Below are positions 37,901 to 49,292 of a DNA stretch of 64,000 nucleotides, in pieces. Source of the DNA: Physcomitrium patens (taxonomy: Eukaryota; Streptophyta; Bryopsida; Funariales; Funariaceae); NCBI RefSeq assembly GCF_000002425.4, contig NC_037260.1:13015516-13079515 (forward strand). The letters are read 5' to 3'. Under the pieces are notes generated by a model. It made no database searches. It worked only from the letters and a program-made list of their open reading frames with translations, and was not told the origin of the DNA. The first letter of the stretch is position 1; every line of letters starts with the position of its first letter. The position numbers and the translations under genes are program-made.

Positions 37901-39468
37901 TTTAAAAGATCTTATTTCAAAATATTATAAAAAATTATTTTAAAAATATAGATAATATTTAAAAGATAATAAAATTATAAGTTTAAATACTAATTTTTTA
38001 CAAAATGGACTTCTACTTATTTTATAAGGCCATAAATAAAGAAAAATAAAATAAAATAGAAAAATAAAGAATATGGACATATGTACAAAGAAATTAGGAG
38101 TTAATTTTAGAAAAATATACCTCATGAAAATAAAAATTGATACTTGAAAAGGATTGGAATTGAACTAGGATCAAAACCAAATCTTGAAACACAAAACTAC
38201 ATACCTATAATGACTTCAAGGCTCTTTTAGAAGTTAAAGAGTGGAATTTGAGAGAAGACTTCATATGGTTTTTTTGAGCATTATTTTTGGATAATTTTAG
38301 TTTGTAATGACTTTGTAAGAGCTTTAAAAAATTAGGATTGGTATTTATAAATTTGATTTTATAAAATTAATAAAGGATTTATATTTGAAAAAAAATTATA
38401 AGTTTTATAATAGATCTACAAATGAAACTTTATAAGTTTGTGCTTATAGATATTTTTATTGCATTCTTTAAATTTTAGCATGATCAAATAAGTAGATTGA
38501 AGATTATTGAAGTTAAAGTAGGTTGAAGTCTCAAAAATGGGGTTTTGAGTGTCAGTGAAGGTTTTTTAGATGTTTAGTAATCTACAAATTAGATTGAGGT
38601 GAAATTTATGTGTGTACTTAATAGAATTAATTTCCAACATATATGTAAATTTTTAGAGATATTTAATAGTAGAATTAAGAAATTTTGGCCCGAGGAGATC
38701 AGTATCAAGATTGGAAAAGGATGTCAACAACATTTGAATAGATTTTAAAGTTTATCTTCTATTTGATAAGTTCGACCTTCTTAAGAAAAATTATGCTTAT
38801 TGCTAGCTTAATTATCGACGGAAATACAAAATTTAAGTTGAAATTAATGATTCAATTATTAGCAATAGAAGTTTTAATCTGCCTAGGATTTTATTAAGAT
38901 TTTATTAAGATTTATCTAGGTTTTGATTGAAATTCGTCTAAGATTTGTTTTAGTATTAATTAAGATTTATATAACATTTTATTAGGATTTAATTAGAATT
39001 TTTTTAGATTTTATTAATATCTATTTAATTTTTAATTAAAATTTATTTAAGATTTGTCTAAAATTTGATTATGATTTATTTAAGATTTTTTTAGAATTTG
39101 ATTAGGATTTTTTCAAGATTTGTTTAGGATTTTTCTAGAATTTTATAAGAATTTGTTTAGAGTTTGAGTAAGATTTATCTAGGATTTGTTTAGGATTTTT
39201 CTGAATTTTTTTTAAGATTTGATTAAGATTTGTCTCAAATATGATTAAGATTCAATTAAGATTTACTTAGAATTTCTTTGTATTTTTTTTTATAATTTAT
39301 TAAAAAAATTAATTAAACTTGATCAATGTTTGATTATGTTTGTTAAGCTTTAATTTAAATTTAAATATGATTCTATTAGAGTTGTTAGAACTTTTTGTTG
39401 TAATTTTCTTTTACCTTTGATAGCTAAATGTCTATTATATTTTCAAATAAGACTTACATAATATAACA
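31963..39468 (+). mobile_element. Gypsy-D: Ty3/gypsy element with 1.6-kb LTRs, same lineage as C (fossil)
   Basis: Left LTR 31963-33564 and right LTR 37853-39468 align along their length. Both start TGTAATATAA and end in ACA. The internal region carries gag about 33780-34700 similar in layout to element C gag (KYLRYYV followed by EKEMVQLFELATIPEIR), a retropepsin-like region about 35320-35720 (GQPYIIATHME), and integrase-like sequence about 36680-37690. A reverse transcriptase is not recognisable. Many breaks and strong AT bias indicate greater age than C. The left flank is Gypsy-A2 and the right flank is Copia-1, so the insertion site has been rearranged. Confidence 0.8.
32985..33250. repeat. 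Degenerate short tandem array in left LTR of Gypsy-D
   Basis: Many imperfect units near the consensus TTAGGATTTG(A/T)T, 11-12 bases long. The same kind of array recurs in the right LTR at about 38880-39260, so it belongs to the LTR family rather than arising after insertion. Confidence 0.7.
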
Positions 39469-40529
39469 ATGCTACGTATGAAAATTCAAGAAATCAGTCT
39501 GTGGTCTATGTCAAAGTCTAAACATGTGATATGAGAGATTAGATACTCATTTAAAGATTCAAAATATGACCAAAAGTACCAGTAATCAAAAATTCTTTTA
39601 TATTAATATTGAGAATAAAAAAAATATATATTTGTAGCCTATGTTGATAACCACTTTTTAACCGAAGGAGATAACAAAAAAATACATTGATTAAAGCAAC
39701 AACTAAACAAAGAATTTGATATGAGCAATTTAAGTCTCATCAATAAATACTTAAATATTAAATTAATAATCCTTTTAATTGAACTATTTTTATTTCCATC
39801 TCAATATACTAAAAAAATAATATAAGAATTTAGAATTCAAGATTTAAAAACAATTACTTACTTACATTTCTTAGTTTATTATTTTTTACAGACATAAAAA
39901 TTCTTTTTGTCAATCTTCATGAGTATTGTTACATGGTTGAAAAGCTCGTCTTTTTCATAATTATATAACTAGATATCTCATTTGTAATTAGCAACATTTC
40001 AAGATATATATCAAAGCTACAAATTATATATTTATAAGCTATCAAACATATTTTTAGATATGCCAAAGTAATCTAAGACTTTGATCTTTTTTATAAATCA
40101 AATCTCAACAAAGAAGTCCAAGACTATAGAGATGTTGATTGGGCATCATGTCTTGAAATACATAAATCTATAAAATATTATTGTTTTATCTTTATTGGAG
40201 TAATGTTCATATGACAAAGTAAGCAATAATAAACTATAGCCAAGTTATTTATTGAATCTAAATATATGAGCTTATTAAGAGGAACTGCTTGAAATATTTG
40301 ATTGAAGCATTTATTTATCAAAATTGGAGCCATACATTCATCATCCTCTATATTCTCTTTTAATAAAAATAAAAAAAATCTTATGTCAAAACTTCAATTC
40401 AATCTTAATTTATTCTATAACAACCAATTAATAATCAAATTGGCCAAGAATCATGTTTTTTATATATAAATAAAATATGTCAAAGTACATTATTACTTTA
40501 TGAGAAAAATAATCAATTCAAGAAACATA

Positions 40530-41363
40530 TCTTTATATTACATACACACAAGTAAATAACCTATAAATGTTTTTACAAAATTATTATTTTAAAATAAATT
40601 CGACCAACATCAAACAATTCTAATATTACTCAAGTTTCTTGATATCTCTCAAATCGTCTCTTCTATGAATTCTAATACATTCCTATAATTCTAAAAAATC
40701 CTTAATCTTTACTTTAAAATATCTTTTCACCACCTTCTCACAATTAAACTAATTATTATAAATTCCAAAGACAAATCCTCTTCTTTCTATATAATACTTC
40801 TTAATTAAATTTTTTGAAGCTATGTATTGATGACATAAACCAATACAAGACTTATAAGATTTTTTGCCTACAAGGCAAACTTTCTTCTCTTAAACAATAT
40901 CATCCCCCAAACACAATCTTCTTATTGTTCACATTCAAATTATCTAACAAGAACAATAGTCATTATAACTTCTTCACACATTAGAATTTATAAAAAAAAT
41001 TAAAGATTTATAAGATCTATTAGGATTTTAGCCTATTTTTAGGATTTTTTATATTTAGAATTTTTTTTACCTAGGATTTCAAAACTAGAATTTCAAACTA
41101 ATTGAGATTCTTTTAATCTTTTGGTTTCTACATGGTTTTCTAAGCTTAGGATTCTTTCATGCTTAGAATTGACATATTTAGGTTTTGACAAAAAGAAAGG
41201 ATTCAAAAATCTAATTCAAGCTTAGAATTCTCAAATTTATAATAGGATTTTAATTTTTCTTTAACTTATTGAAAATGGCTTAGCAACTCTATATATTGAT
41301 GGATAAGTATTACCTTGATGGTACTTGTGAGGATTGCACAAATTTCATGCAAGAACTATTCTT
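40530..41363. other. Unassigned AT-rich sequence in the 3' part of Copia-1
   Basis: No coding region or RNA gene is supported. The stretch at about 41000-41220 has short AGGATTT-like repeats resembling those in the Gypsy-D LTRs. The remainder may be untranslated sequence or LTR of Copia-1. Confidence 0.4.
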
Positions 41364-42730
41364 GTCTTGTGGTTTGACTATCATGTGAAAATATTATGTT
41401 TATATGTTTAATATACAATATACCAAGTAATATGGTAAGAGCCATGTTAGTGGATTTTAATTAATTTTAGAATATAGTTAGATTACTATTTTAAAAGGAG
41501 GTTTTTTAAAAAAACTACTATAAAAATTTATATAACTCTATTTTTTTTTTTATTGTAGCTTTTAAGATTAATTTTGGTTGATTGTAACTTTTACATATTT
41601 AAAGTCATCTTTGTTAGATATTGGTGACCTTTGAAGTCTTATTTTGTTTCTTTTATTTGATGTTTAGGGCATATATTATGTAAATCTTATTAGAAAAAGG
41701 ATTGAAGAGGGGTCTTGGTAGCAAAAAGAGAAGTTAGAGCATCTGTATGGATGAATGGAGTTGGATGATGAAAATCTTTATTCCTATTGGGCAAAAAATC
41801 ATGCCCTATGGACTTCAAGAAGGCTGCCTAAAGCTTTATTAGGGATTAGGATTACTCTTTTGAGGGAATTCAAACTTTGGAGACTATGATCAGTAAGTTT
41901 AGGTTTTTGGCTATAGTTTTGGTGAAAATTTTGTGTGATTTGGAGTTTATATGAAAGAGATATGCATGTTCAAAGTTAAGGTATTAATTTTGCACCCATT
42001 GTCAAACTTTTGGACATAATGCACATGTGCAAAAAGCAATAAAAGATCGGAAACTGGGATTGGAGAGAGCTTTCTCTCAACTACATTTTTGGCATATTTT
42101 TTGATGGATTCTAAGTTGGAATGAAGGAGATATTGGAGGTTGAAGTCAGCACTTACAATCTAAGAGTAGTAAGTGACCTGATTTACTTGAAGTTGTGCTT
42201 TGAGCTATATCTTGAGCAATTTGATAAGATTTTGGCTCAAAATTTTTTAGAATATGTATAATCATGTTAGTAAACTTTATGCACAAATTTTGTGACATTT
42301 AAATTTTTTATTTTTGAGATATTAAGAAAATAGTACTCAGGTGCTTGGAAGTTAGGATTTAAAGCACTTGCTAGGGTTCTTAGATGCTAGAAGATTGGTA
42401 GCAATTTTACAATTTATTTTTTTTGTAGTAAAACTTAAAGATAATAGATATGTTATATAAAAATTTGAAAAAAAATGAATGGTTGAATTAAGAGATATGA
42501 ATTTCTAAAATTTGAGAAGAAAAAAAAATTGTGGGAAAAATAAGTTTTGAAGGTTTTTACTACAGTTTGGGCATTTTATATAAAGTGAAGAGGTTTTGGA
42601 AACCAAGACTTTGTATATAAGTTAAAAGAGGAATAAATCACTTATTAGATCTTAGCCAATAAGTTAAAGCTAAACTCTCTATAGCTAGATATCCTATATA
42701 TTCTCAGATTGCAAATCACACCATATGACA
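41364..42730 (+). mobile_element. Solo LTR-S2 (fossil)
   Basis: About 1.37 kb between TGTCTTGTGGTTTG and a GACA terminus. Its first ~430 bases align with the last ~380 bases of the window (63621-64000), including TTTGTTTCTTTTATTTG and TGGATGATGAAAATC. No internal coding region adjoins either end, so it is treated as a solo LTR. It lies in the 3' part of Copia-1. The exact right boundary is uncertain by some 15 bases. Confidence 0.65.
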
Positions 42731-43696
42731 CCATGTTCTACAACACCAATAATAGATTATCAATATACACAAAAAATCACAAAATAAAAAATAAGAAGAA
42801 AAATATAAAAACACTGGAATAACAATGTGCAAATTTGAAGCAACACCAACTAAAAGACATACTCACTAGAGAAGATTGTGCATACATAGTTCAACAAAGG
42901 CATTTTTCAAAACAACAAAATGAAAACAAAATAATGAAAACCTAAATTCCAACTTTTTAAGGATTTCCACCCCAAGTATTTTTCAAAGAGAGGTAATGAA
43001 ATTCATCTCCTATCCTATTCCTTTCATCTTTCATCAATAATATATTAAAAATACTTGATTGACTTACTCAATTACATATCTATACTTGGACTACATACTA
43101 TGTAAAAGTAGATTGGGCTCTTGATGTACTGCACTTCTCTTGATTCAATAAAGCTCATCCTCTTTGAAGCATGAAGCAAACATCTGATTGCAACAATTAC
43201 ATACTTGTATCTCATGTAAGAAATATGCTGTGTATTGGCAACCATCAGTCTTACACCTAAATGTTAGTTTTACTACATTCAAACAGCTTTAGATGTACAA
43301 TCAAAAATGTCCATCCACTAAGTTTTTAACCAACATTTAATACCACGTGAATAATCAGTTTCTTGCACAGTGAATTCCTTTAAACACACGGTTTGTACAA
43401 GATTGCAATATTGTATCTGTATCGGAGAACATGGGAGCACGTCATAAAAAAACATTGAAGGAACGGGATCACTACCAACAATGAAGATTAGAACCTGGGA
43501 GCAGGTCCTCTAGATCTTGAGTACAAACTAAATCCAAATACCTTGTATAGCTTCTGGCGTGCTCTACCAAGGAATCAAAATCTAGGAAGGATCGCTGCGG
43601 TGCATCCACAACTAGGCAAAACAAAAGCTACTTTACAAAAGAATAGCAAAGAATTGTTCATGGTGATGACTTTGAATGTGCTCAATGAAGTAGAAG

Positions 43697-45433
43697 ACTC
43701 ATCCTTTGTGATAACATCAACGCCGCTCACTCGATTTTTATGAGTCACTCCATACGCTCTATCTGCAATCTTCACTAGCTCTAGCCGAAATGTGGTCGTG
43801 ATGAATTGAGTGGTTCCTGCATCGGCCTGCCGCTTGATGATGTCTACATTGTATGTGAAGGAGAGCTATTGGAAGTAGACAAAAATGCAAAAAAAACAAC
43901 ACATACATAATTGCTGAAGACTACCCTCTCATGTGGAAGGGTTTTTGAGTTCATGCAACAAGAATCACAATATGCCAATTGAGAGTACTGAATAACTGGC
44001 ACCAATGGTTTGAGTCCAAAAATGAACCCATTACCCCATCAATTGATTACTGATGAATTCAAAAAAAAAAAAAAAAAAAAAAAAAATCCAACACTACTCA
44101 CCTGCTCTTTGACACCTGCCATGACCCGCTCGATACCATCAACCTCTCTCTGAAGCCATTCATCTCTATCTTTTTTGCTCCAAATTGAGTTGTGTTTCCT
44201 TGCTTTTGATAAAGGATATTGAGTTGTATTTTACGATCTTCTATCCTGGATATGACAACTTGTACATTCATTGTAACAAGTATAAGTTAAAATTTTCTAA
44301 TATTTACAAGTAAATAATCAATCAAAAAGTCTTTAAATACCCTTTTGAGATGGCCTCCTCTTGTGCCATGAGTTGATCATAAACAGGGCCAACTCCCTCA
44401 AAACCTTTCTGAGAATGTTTAACGTCTTTCTCTGTTGCTTTGAGCTCTTTTGGAATTCTACTTGATGACATTCCAGAAAAGCCCTTGCGACATATGATAA
44501 AATAAGGAATCCAAAAGTCGCAATTGTGCACAAGAATAAGAATCACATAAACCGTTCATACACTATCTTGAATTGTTCCAATGGTCTTTGGTTCCTTCAA
44601 TACATCCATGCATAGCAGATGAAGTACATAAGGTGTTCTTGCTTGATGGTCAAGCGTGAAAAAATCGAGGTGCACTAATAAATCAACCTTTGTTTGTACA
44701 TCTACTCTCATTTCTATTCAACATCCTTTACATCTAATTCCTTCTTTGCATATAGCTTCAAAGCATCATTTTTTTGGCGCTCTGTGGTATCTTTTTTCTT
44801 TCAACAAAGACTGCAGCTCTTTGTTCAAAGAGTTTAGCTCCTCCAGATTCTTGGACTTTTCATGAGCCTCAACTACTGTGTTGTACATTTAACTTGAATT
44901 TTCAAAAACTCGTGCTTGAGATTCTTCAATCTGCATGTAAGGAACTTAAAGTTATAATTTGGACACAAAGATTCAAAGATTTAATGCTTGATGTCTAATC
45001 ATGAAATTTTTACTCGTCGGACAAAGATACAGATGATTGGCTCGTCAAGTTCTTTCAATCTCTCCTCAATGTACTGTCATTCCTCTATGATTTGCTTTCT
45101 TCTATCCTTGATGGATTTACAAAAAGAATATATCAGATTGTTAAACATAATCAAGCAACTTCAGCAATCTGTTTCAAGACAAAATAAACAAGATAAAAGT
45201 TCTACCTAGGCACACTAAAGTGCTCACATCAAGAACAAATATTGACAATTTAAGTTGCCGAGTTCACATGTCTTTGCTAAAGACCACTACTTTAGAAATA
45301 TCCAACATTTTTCTATCTCCACCATGAACTTCGAGCTCTTTTTTCTACGATCTTCACACACATGAGTGCCTCCAATCTCCTTTAACAGATCAAGACATTC
45401 ATGGTCCTTCATCAATGTCAAAGCAGCAATCTA
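43697..45433 (-). pseudogene. SMC3: SMC3 (cohesin subunit) pseudogene fragment, introns retained
   Basis: Six minus-strand blocks appear in the order of the SMC3 protein, separated by intron-like spacers: 45433-45310 (LTLMKDHECLDLLKEIGGTH), 45118-45039 (QYIEERLKELDE), 44936-44714 (MYNTVVEAHEKS then LNKELQSL), 44456-44346, 44260-44102 (LNILYQKQGNTTQF then DRDEWLQREVDGIERVM), and 43850-43697 (TTQFITTTFRLELVKIADRA then YGVTHKNRV). SMC3 is the ATPase arm of cohesin. The blocks cover part of the first coiled coil and then jump to the C-terminal head; the hinge, second coiled coil and ABC signature are absent. Blocks 2 and 3 contain in-frame stops, and blocks 3 and 5 need a frame change near 44790 and 44180. 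Retained introns argue for segmental duplication, not retroposition. Some 5' sequence may lie beyond 45433 but is not recognisable. Confidence 0.85.
44061..44086. repeat. Poly(A) homopolymer
   Basis: Twenty-six A residues, just outside SMC3 block 5, in an intron-like spacer of the pseudogene. It is a plain slippage-prone tract and not evidence of retroposition, because SMC3-like blocks continue on both sides. Confidence 0.9.
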
Positions 45434-45569
45434 CAAACCCTAAATAGGATTTTAGTCAAACCACAGTAATAAAATTGGACTGAATAGCTCTAAACTTATC
45501 AATGGGTTATCCAACAGCTAATAACGTAATGCCTAATTTGCATCCTTGTGGCTTAAATACCAGAGATAA

Positions 45570-48500
45570 TGGCTTAAGTGCTCTCGCTTTTATCCTACTC
45601 ATCCAATACATTGTCGTTCATCCAGATCCACGCGTAATGACACTAAAGGATCTTTCTTTGTATATATTCCGGTACCTCTTTGCGTACTTTACTGAATACA
45701 ATCGTGTTCTAGTCAGTCACGTAGTTCAACATGGTACCAAAGCAATGTTCATGTCGAAGACGTTGATCTTGAAGTTCTGGAATCCACAGCCAGGTCTGGC
45801 GATTGATCCCTTAGCGGACCCACCGCTCAAGTACGTCTTCCTCTTGAGCTTCTGAGCAACCTTAAGATTGGACTTCACAAGAGCGTCGACCCTTTGATTC
45901 AACAAGGCAGCCACCCTGTCAGAGTTGCTAGTTGGCTTGTGAGACAGTGCTTCGATAACAGGGACAACAGCTGGTGACTCAGTGAGAGTGGAGCTCTTCT
46001 AACACCCCCGACACAAAGTCCAGACGTTGCAACCACCCAAGCACGTGCTCATCTACACAATTCCAGAGCGGTAGAACACACTTGTGTGACTACTTGTGAG
46101 AAGCTACAATTTGTAGAGTGAAAGAGGTCATAGACAATAGGTGAGTAAGAGTAACATTGTTCGTCTTGTGGTGCAGTTACCACCTAGTATACTCATGTCA
46201 AGTGAGCACTGCTCCTTGAACAAAAGTCCTGTAGAACAGGCAAAGTTAAGACATCAGTCACCATGGCAGATCACGGAAACTATAGTAGCATGACAGTAGG
46301 AGAAGCGAGTAAGTTGGTAGGCAGCAAGAACTATTACATATGGCAACTTAAAATGAAAGCCATTCTCAGAAGGGAGAACGTCTGGGATATAACTGAACAT
46401 CATGTTCAGCCGGCTACATTCCGTGCAATAGTACATGGGAATCACTACATTGAGCAACCAATGAGAAAATCAAAAAAATCTAGCATTATCAGGAATACAG
46501 TTGTCCGTAGGAGACAACTTACTTTGCTTTGTCTCCACATTTACAGATCCCGCATTAGCATGGAAAGCACTTAGACTCAAATTAGCTTCAAAGATATTCA
46601 TCTCAAAATAGAGCACCATCAACTAGACTCAGAGATTATTTCTCGACACGTACGTTTGAAATAATAGAACCAACTAGTTTTAGTGAGGCAACAACTAATG
46701 AAAAATGGATGGATGATATGGCTCAGGAGATAGATTCAATTATACGGAACAACACATGGGAAATTGTGGATAGCCCTCAGGACAATGTATCCATCATGGC
46801 AAAGTGGATCTATAAAATAAAGAAAGAACCAGCATGAGTAATAAAAAAAACTCTAAGCCCAAATGGAAGCCAAAGGATTTTAGCAAATCATCATTTTCCA
46901 TGTAGTCTATGCCTTTGGATGTTGAGCTTGAGCACTGCCTCTCTGGAATCTGGTTACATCAGAGAGGATATATTAGAAAACTCCTTAATTAGTATGGTTT
47001 GAACAATAGTATACCTACAAAACTACCCATGGTTCCTAGATTGCAAATCAAAAAGAAATGGGCACTCAAAAGGTTGACCCTAAATTCTACAGGCCACTTG
47101 TAGGGAGCTTAATCTACGTCATTAACACTCGACCAGACATATGCTGTGCTGTTAGCTGTGTGAGTCGTTATATGAGTGATCTAAAACCAGCTCATGCTTG
47201 AGCCGCTAAATAACTTCTATAATATCTACTGGGTATTATAGACTTTGGTTTGCACTTTTCAGAAAAAGCAGATGAAACATACTTCACCATTGCTGACGCA
47301 GCCTGGGGTAGAGACCTTAACACTCGCAGATCATCTCGTGTAGTTCACAAAATTGGTGACTCTACAGTCCATTGGTCCAGTAAATTACAGGAAGTAGTAT
47401 CCCTATCTACTACTTAGGAGTATAGAGTCCTATCTGATGTAGCCGCTGGCATCCTACATCTGCAACGACTTCTTACAAAACTCAATATTCCATAGATCAA
47501 ACCAACAATGTTATACATTGATAATCAAGCATTCATCAGACTCGTAGACAACTCCATCCTGCACAAAAAGACAAAACATATTGATGTACGAGCATATTTT
47601 ATTAGAGAAAAGGTACAATCCAGGGATGTGAAGGTAGATTATGTATCAACAACTTCACAACAAGCAAAATTCCTAACCAAACCAGTAACTCATATACGCT
47701 TCACCTTCAATAGAGAAGAAATAGGTATAAAACCTCTACCCAACTCATGTACATCTACTTGATCCTGAATCTGCTCCTCTGCATAGAAACAACTCAGCCT
47801 CTTCACAAGATCTAAAACCCTTGTGTTCAGTCCCTTTGAATCCATTTACTTGGCGCTTACACTCTTCCCACGAAGTGTAAATACCAGGTCTAAATCCCTT
47901 TTGAACTGCATACTACCTACTTCTAAAATCTGGAAACTCAATGGATTGCCCTACCTCGTCATCTAAACTCTTACTCAGCAGCCTTGTTGCATCCTTCCCT
48001 TCTCCGATCCACGTCTGATATATCCTGTCGAACCCTAATTCATGTGATCCAGCAGCTTGGGTCCTCCGGTTGAAGATCCTACAACCTAATTAGAAGATTC
48101 ATTATCAGCTCGAACAAGCCGCAAATACACCGTATCAAGCATACCTTTGCAAAAACGCCGACTAGCAGCCACCAACGATCATAACGCCAGCAATACGATA
48201 TCCAGCTGTGGCCAATTTCAAAACCATTACGGCACTGAAGATAACTGCGAAAATACAATAGCATCCAATAAATTACAAATAGAAAACATAGATATTGTAA
48301 TACACTCACGGTTGATAGAGACTCCACCTCTGAACGCAAAAGCTCTACAAGCTCAACTGAAAGAATTCCTACTTGCACCATCTCTGGTTGAAAATGAAAA
48401 CAAGAGAGGGTATTGGCTTAAGTGCTCTCACTTTTATCCTACACTCATCCAATACATTGTTGTTCATCCAGATCCACGCCCAGTGACACTTGTGGATCTT

Positions 48501-48577
48501 TCTCTGTATATACTCCGGTACCTCTTTGCTTACTTTACTGAATACAATTGTGTTCTAGTCAGTCACGTAGTTCAACA
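45570..48577 (+). mobile_element. Copia-2: degraded Ty1/copia element with ~162-bp LTRs (fossil)
   Basis: Direct repeats 45570-45731 and 48415-48577 are the LTRs; both run from TGGCTTAAGTGCTCTC to GTAGTTCAACA and differ at a modest number of positions. The primer site TGGTACCAAAGC (45732-45743) follows the left LTR. Parts recognised: gag start at 46263 (NYYIWQLKMKAILRRENVWD), reverse transcriptase segment about 46640-46840 and 46920-47130, RNase H about 47280-47750 (LYIDNQAFIRLVDN, KHIDVRAYFIREKV). Integrase is not recognisable. The copy is broken in several places, though less AT-biased than the nest to the left. It inserted beside the SMC3 pseudogene. Confidence 0.8.
45729..45989 (-). other. 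Unidentified open frame between primer site and gag of Copia-2
   Basis: About 85 codons open on the minus strand, with host-like base composition in a neighbourhood otherwise made of decayed element sequence. Visible residues include VDALVKSNLKVAQKLKRKTY and SGGSAKGSIARPGCGFQN, a basic and Gly/Ser-rich stretch. I recognise no family. It could be an exon captured by the element or chance. The frame runs into the primer site, so the real end is unknown. Confidence 0.3.
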
Positions 48578-49292
48578 AAAGACACAAGACAATCTCCAAG
48601 AGACCCAAAATAAATGACCAGTTCAGTACTATGCACGTCTATCAAGACTAAACAAAGAGTGACCCTGCAATTGAAGCAAATCCTTTCCTTGCTGCACAAA
48701 ACCTCAAGAATCACCGAGACGCTCATATGCCACATTCAAGAGTGCTTATAGCTTAATAAAAGCATGACGGATTTCATGTAAAACTTAGCGTGCAGTTCAG
48801 AATCTGAAATAGAAAATAATAATAATCAATCGAACCTTAACTTTCATGTACACAACAAATTAGTACTGTGCAAATAGGATGGTTGTAGTAAAAACTGATC
48901 TGTTTTACACAGAAGCAGTGCAATTATTTCAGAAATCTTATCTAATTTTTCACATTGCACTGTGCAGATTGCTATACAACAAGCTTCTATGCTCTACCAT
49001 GTTTCGTCCACAAGCCGGAAATGCAACACCCGGTCAGCAACGACGAGAAACAAATGCATGTGGATGCACGCCGAATGTGATCTCGAGAGATAGGAGCAGG
49101 AGAATGCCCATCTCCGACAGTGTGCTCACAAAGCACGAGTTGCTGATCAAGTGGGGCGGCGTCCCAACTCATATCTATGCTCATCACCTTCTGCATACGG
49201 CTTTTCCACCACTGTGGCTGTTCTTTGTAGCACCAACATGCCCGATCCAAAGTACTCACCTTGGTCTGCAACAATCAACCACTTGAACGTGT
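48578..49292. other. Spacer between Copia-2 and LEA_2-like gene
   Basis: No supported gene. Composition is host-like. Open frames on both strands overlap each other between 48880 and 49290 without recognisable family features; part may be 3' UTR of the LEA_2-like gene. Confidence 0.4.

Larger units (their letters stand above)
4240..43195 (+). mobile_element. Copia-1: outermost Ty1/copia element of the nest (fossil, split by later insertions)
   Basis: Two pieces of one forward Ty1/copia element lie about 32 kb apart. The 5' LTR ends at 4447, immediately followed by the initiator-Met-tRNA primer site TGGTATCAGAGC (4448-4459). Roughly 100 bases of that LTR (4344-4447) match 43090-43195, which marks the 3' LTR. 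Parts seen on the left: gag region about 4460-5400, GAG-pre-integrase about 5650-6010, integrase-like segment about 6170-6500, reverse transcriptase beginning about 7060-7330. On the right, the end of reverse transcriptase and RNase H follow at about 39475-40530. The element is broken many times over and strongly AT-biased, so it is old. It is older than everything inside it. LTR length and outer start are uncertain. Confidence 0.75.

Noticed and set aside
44061-44086. Poly(A) as a sign of a processed SMC3 copy
   Set aside because: SMC3-like blocks lie on both sides and introns are present, so it is not a retrocopy tail.
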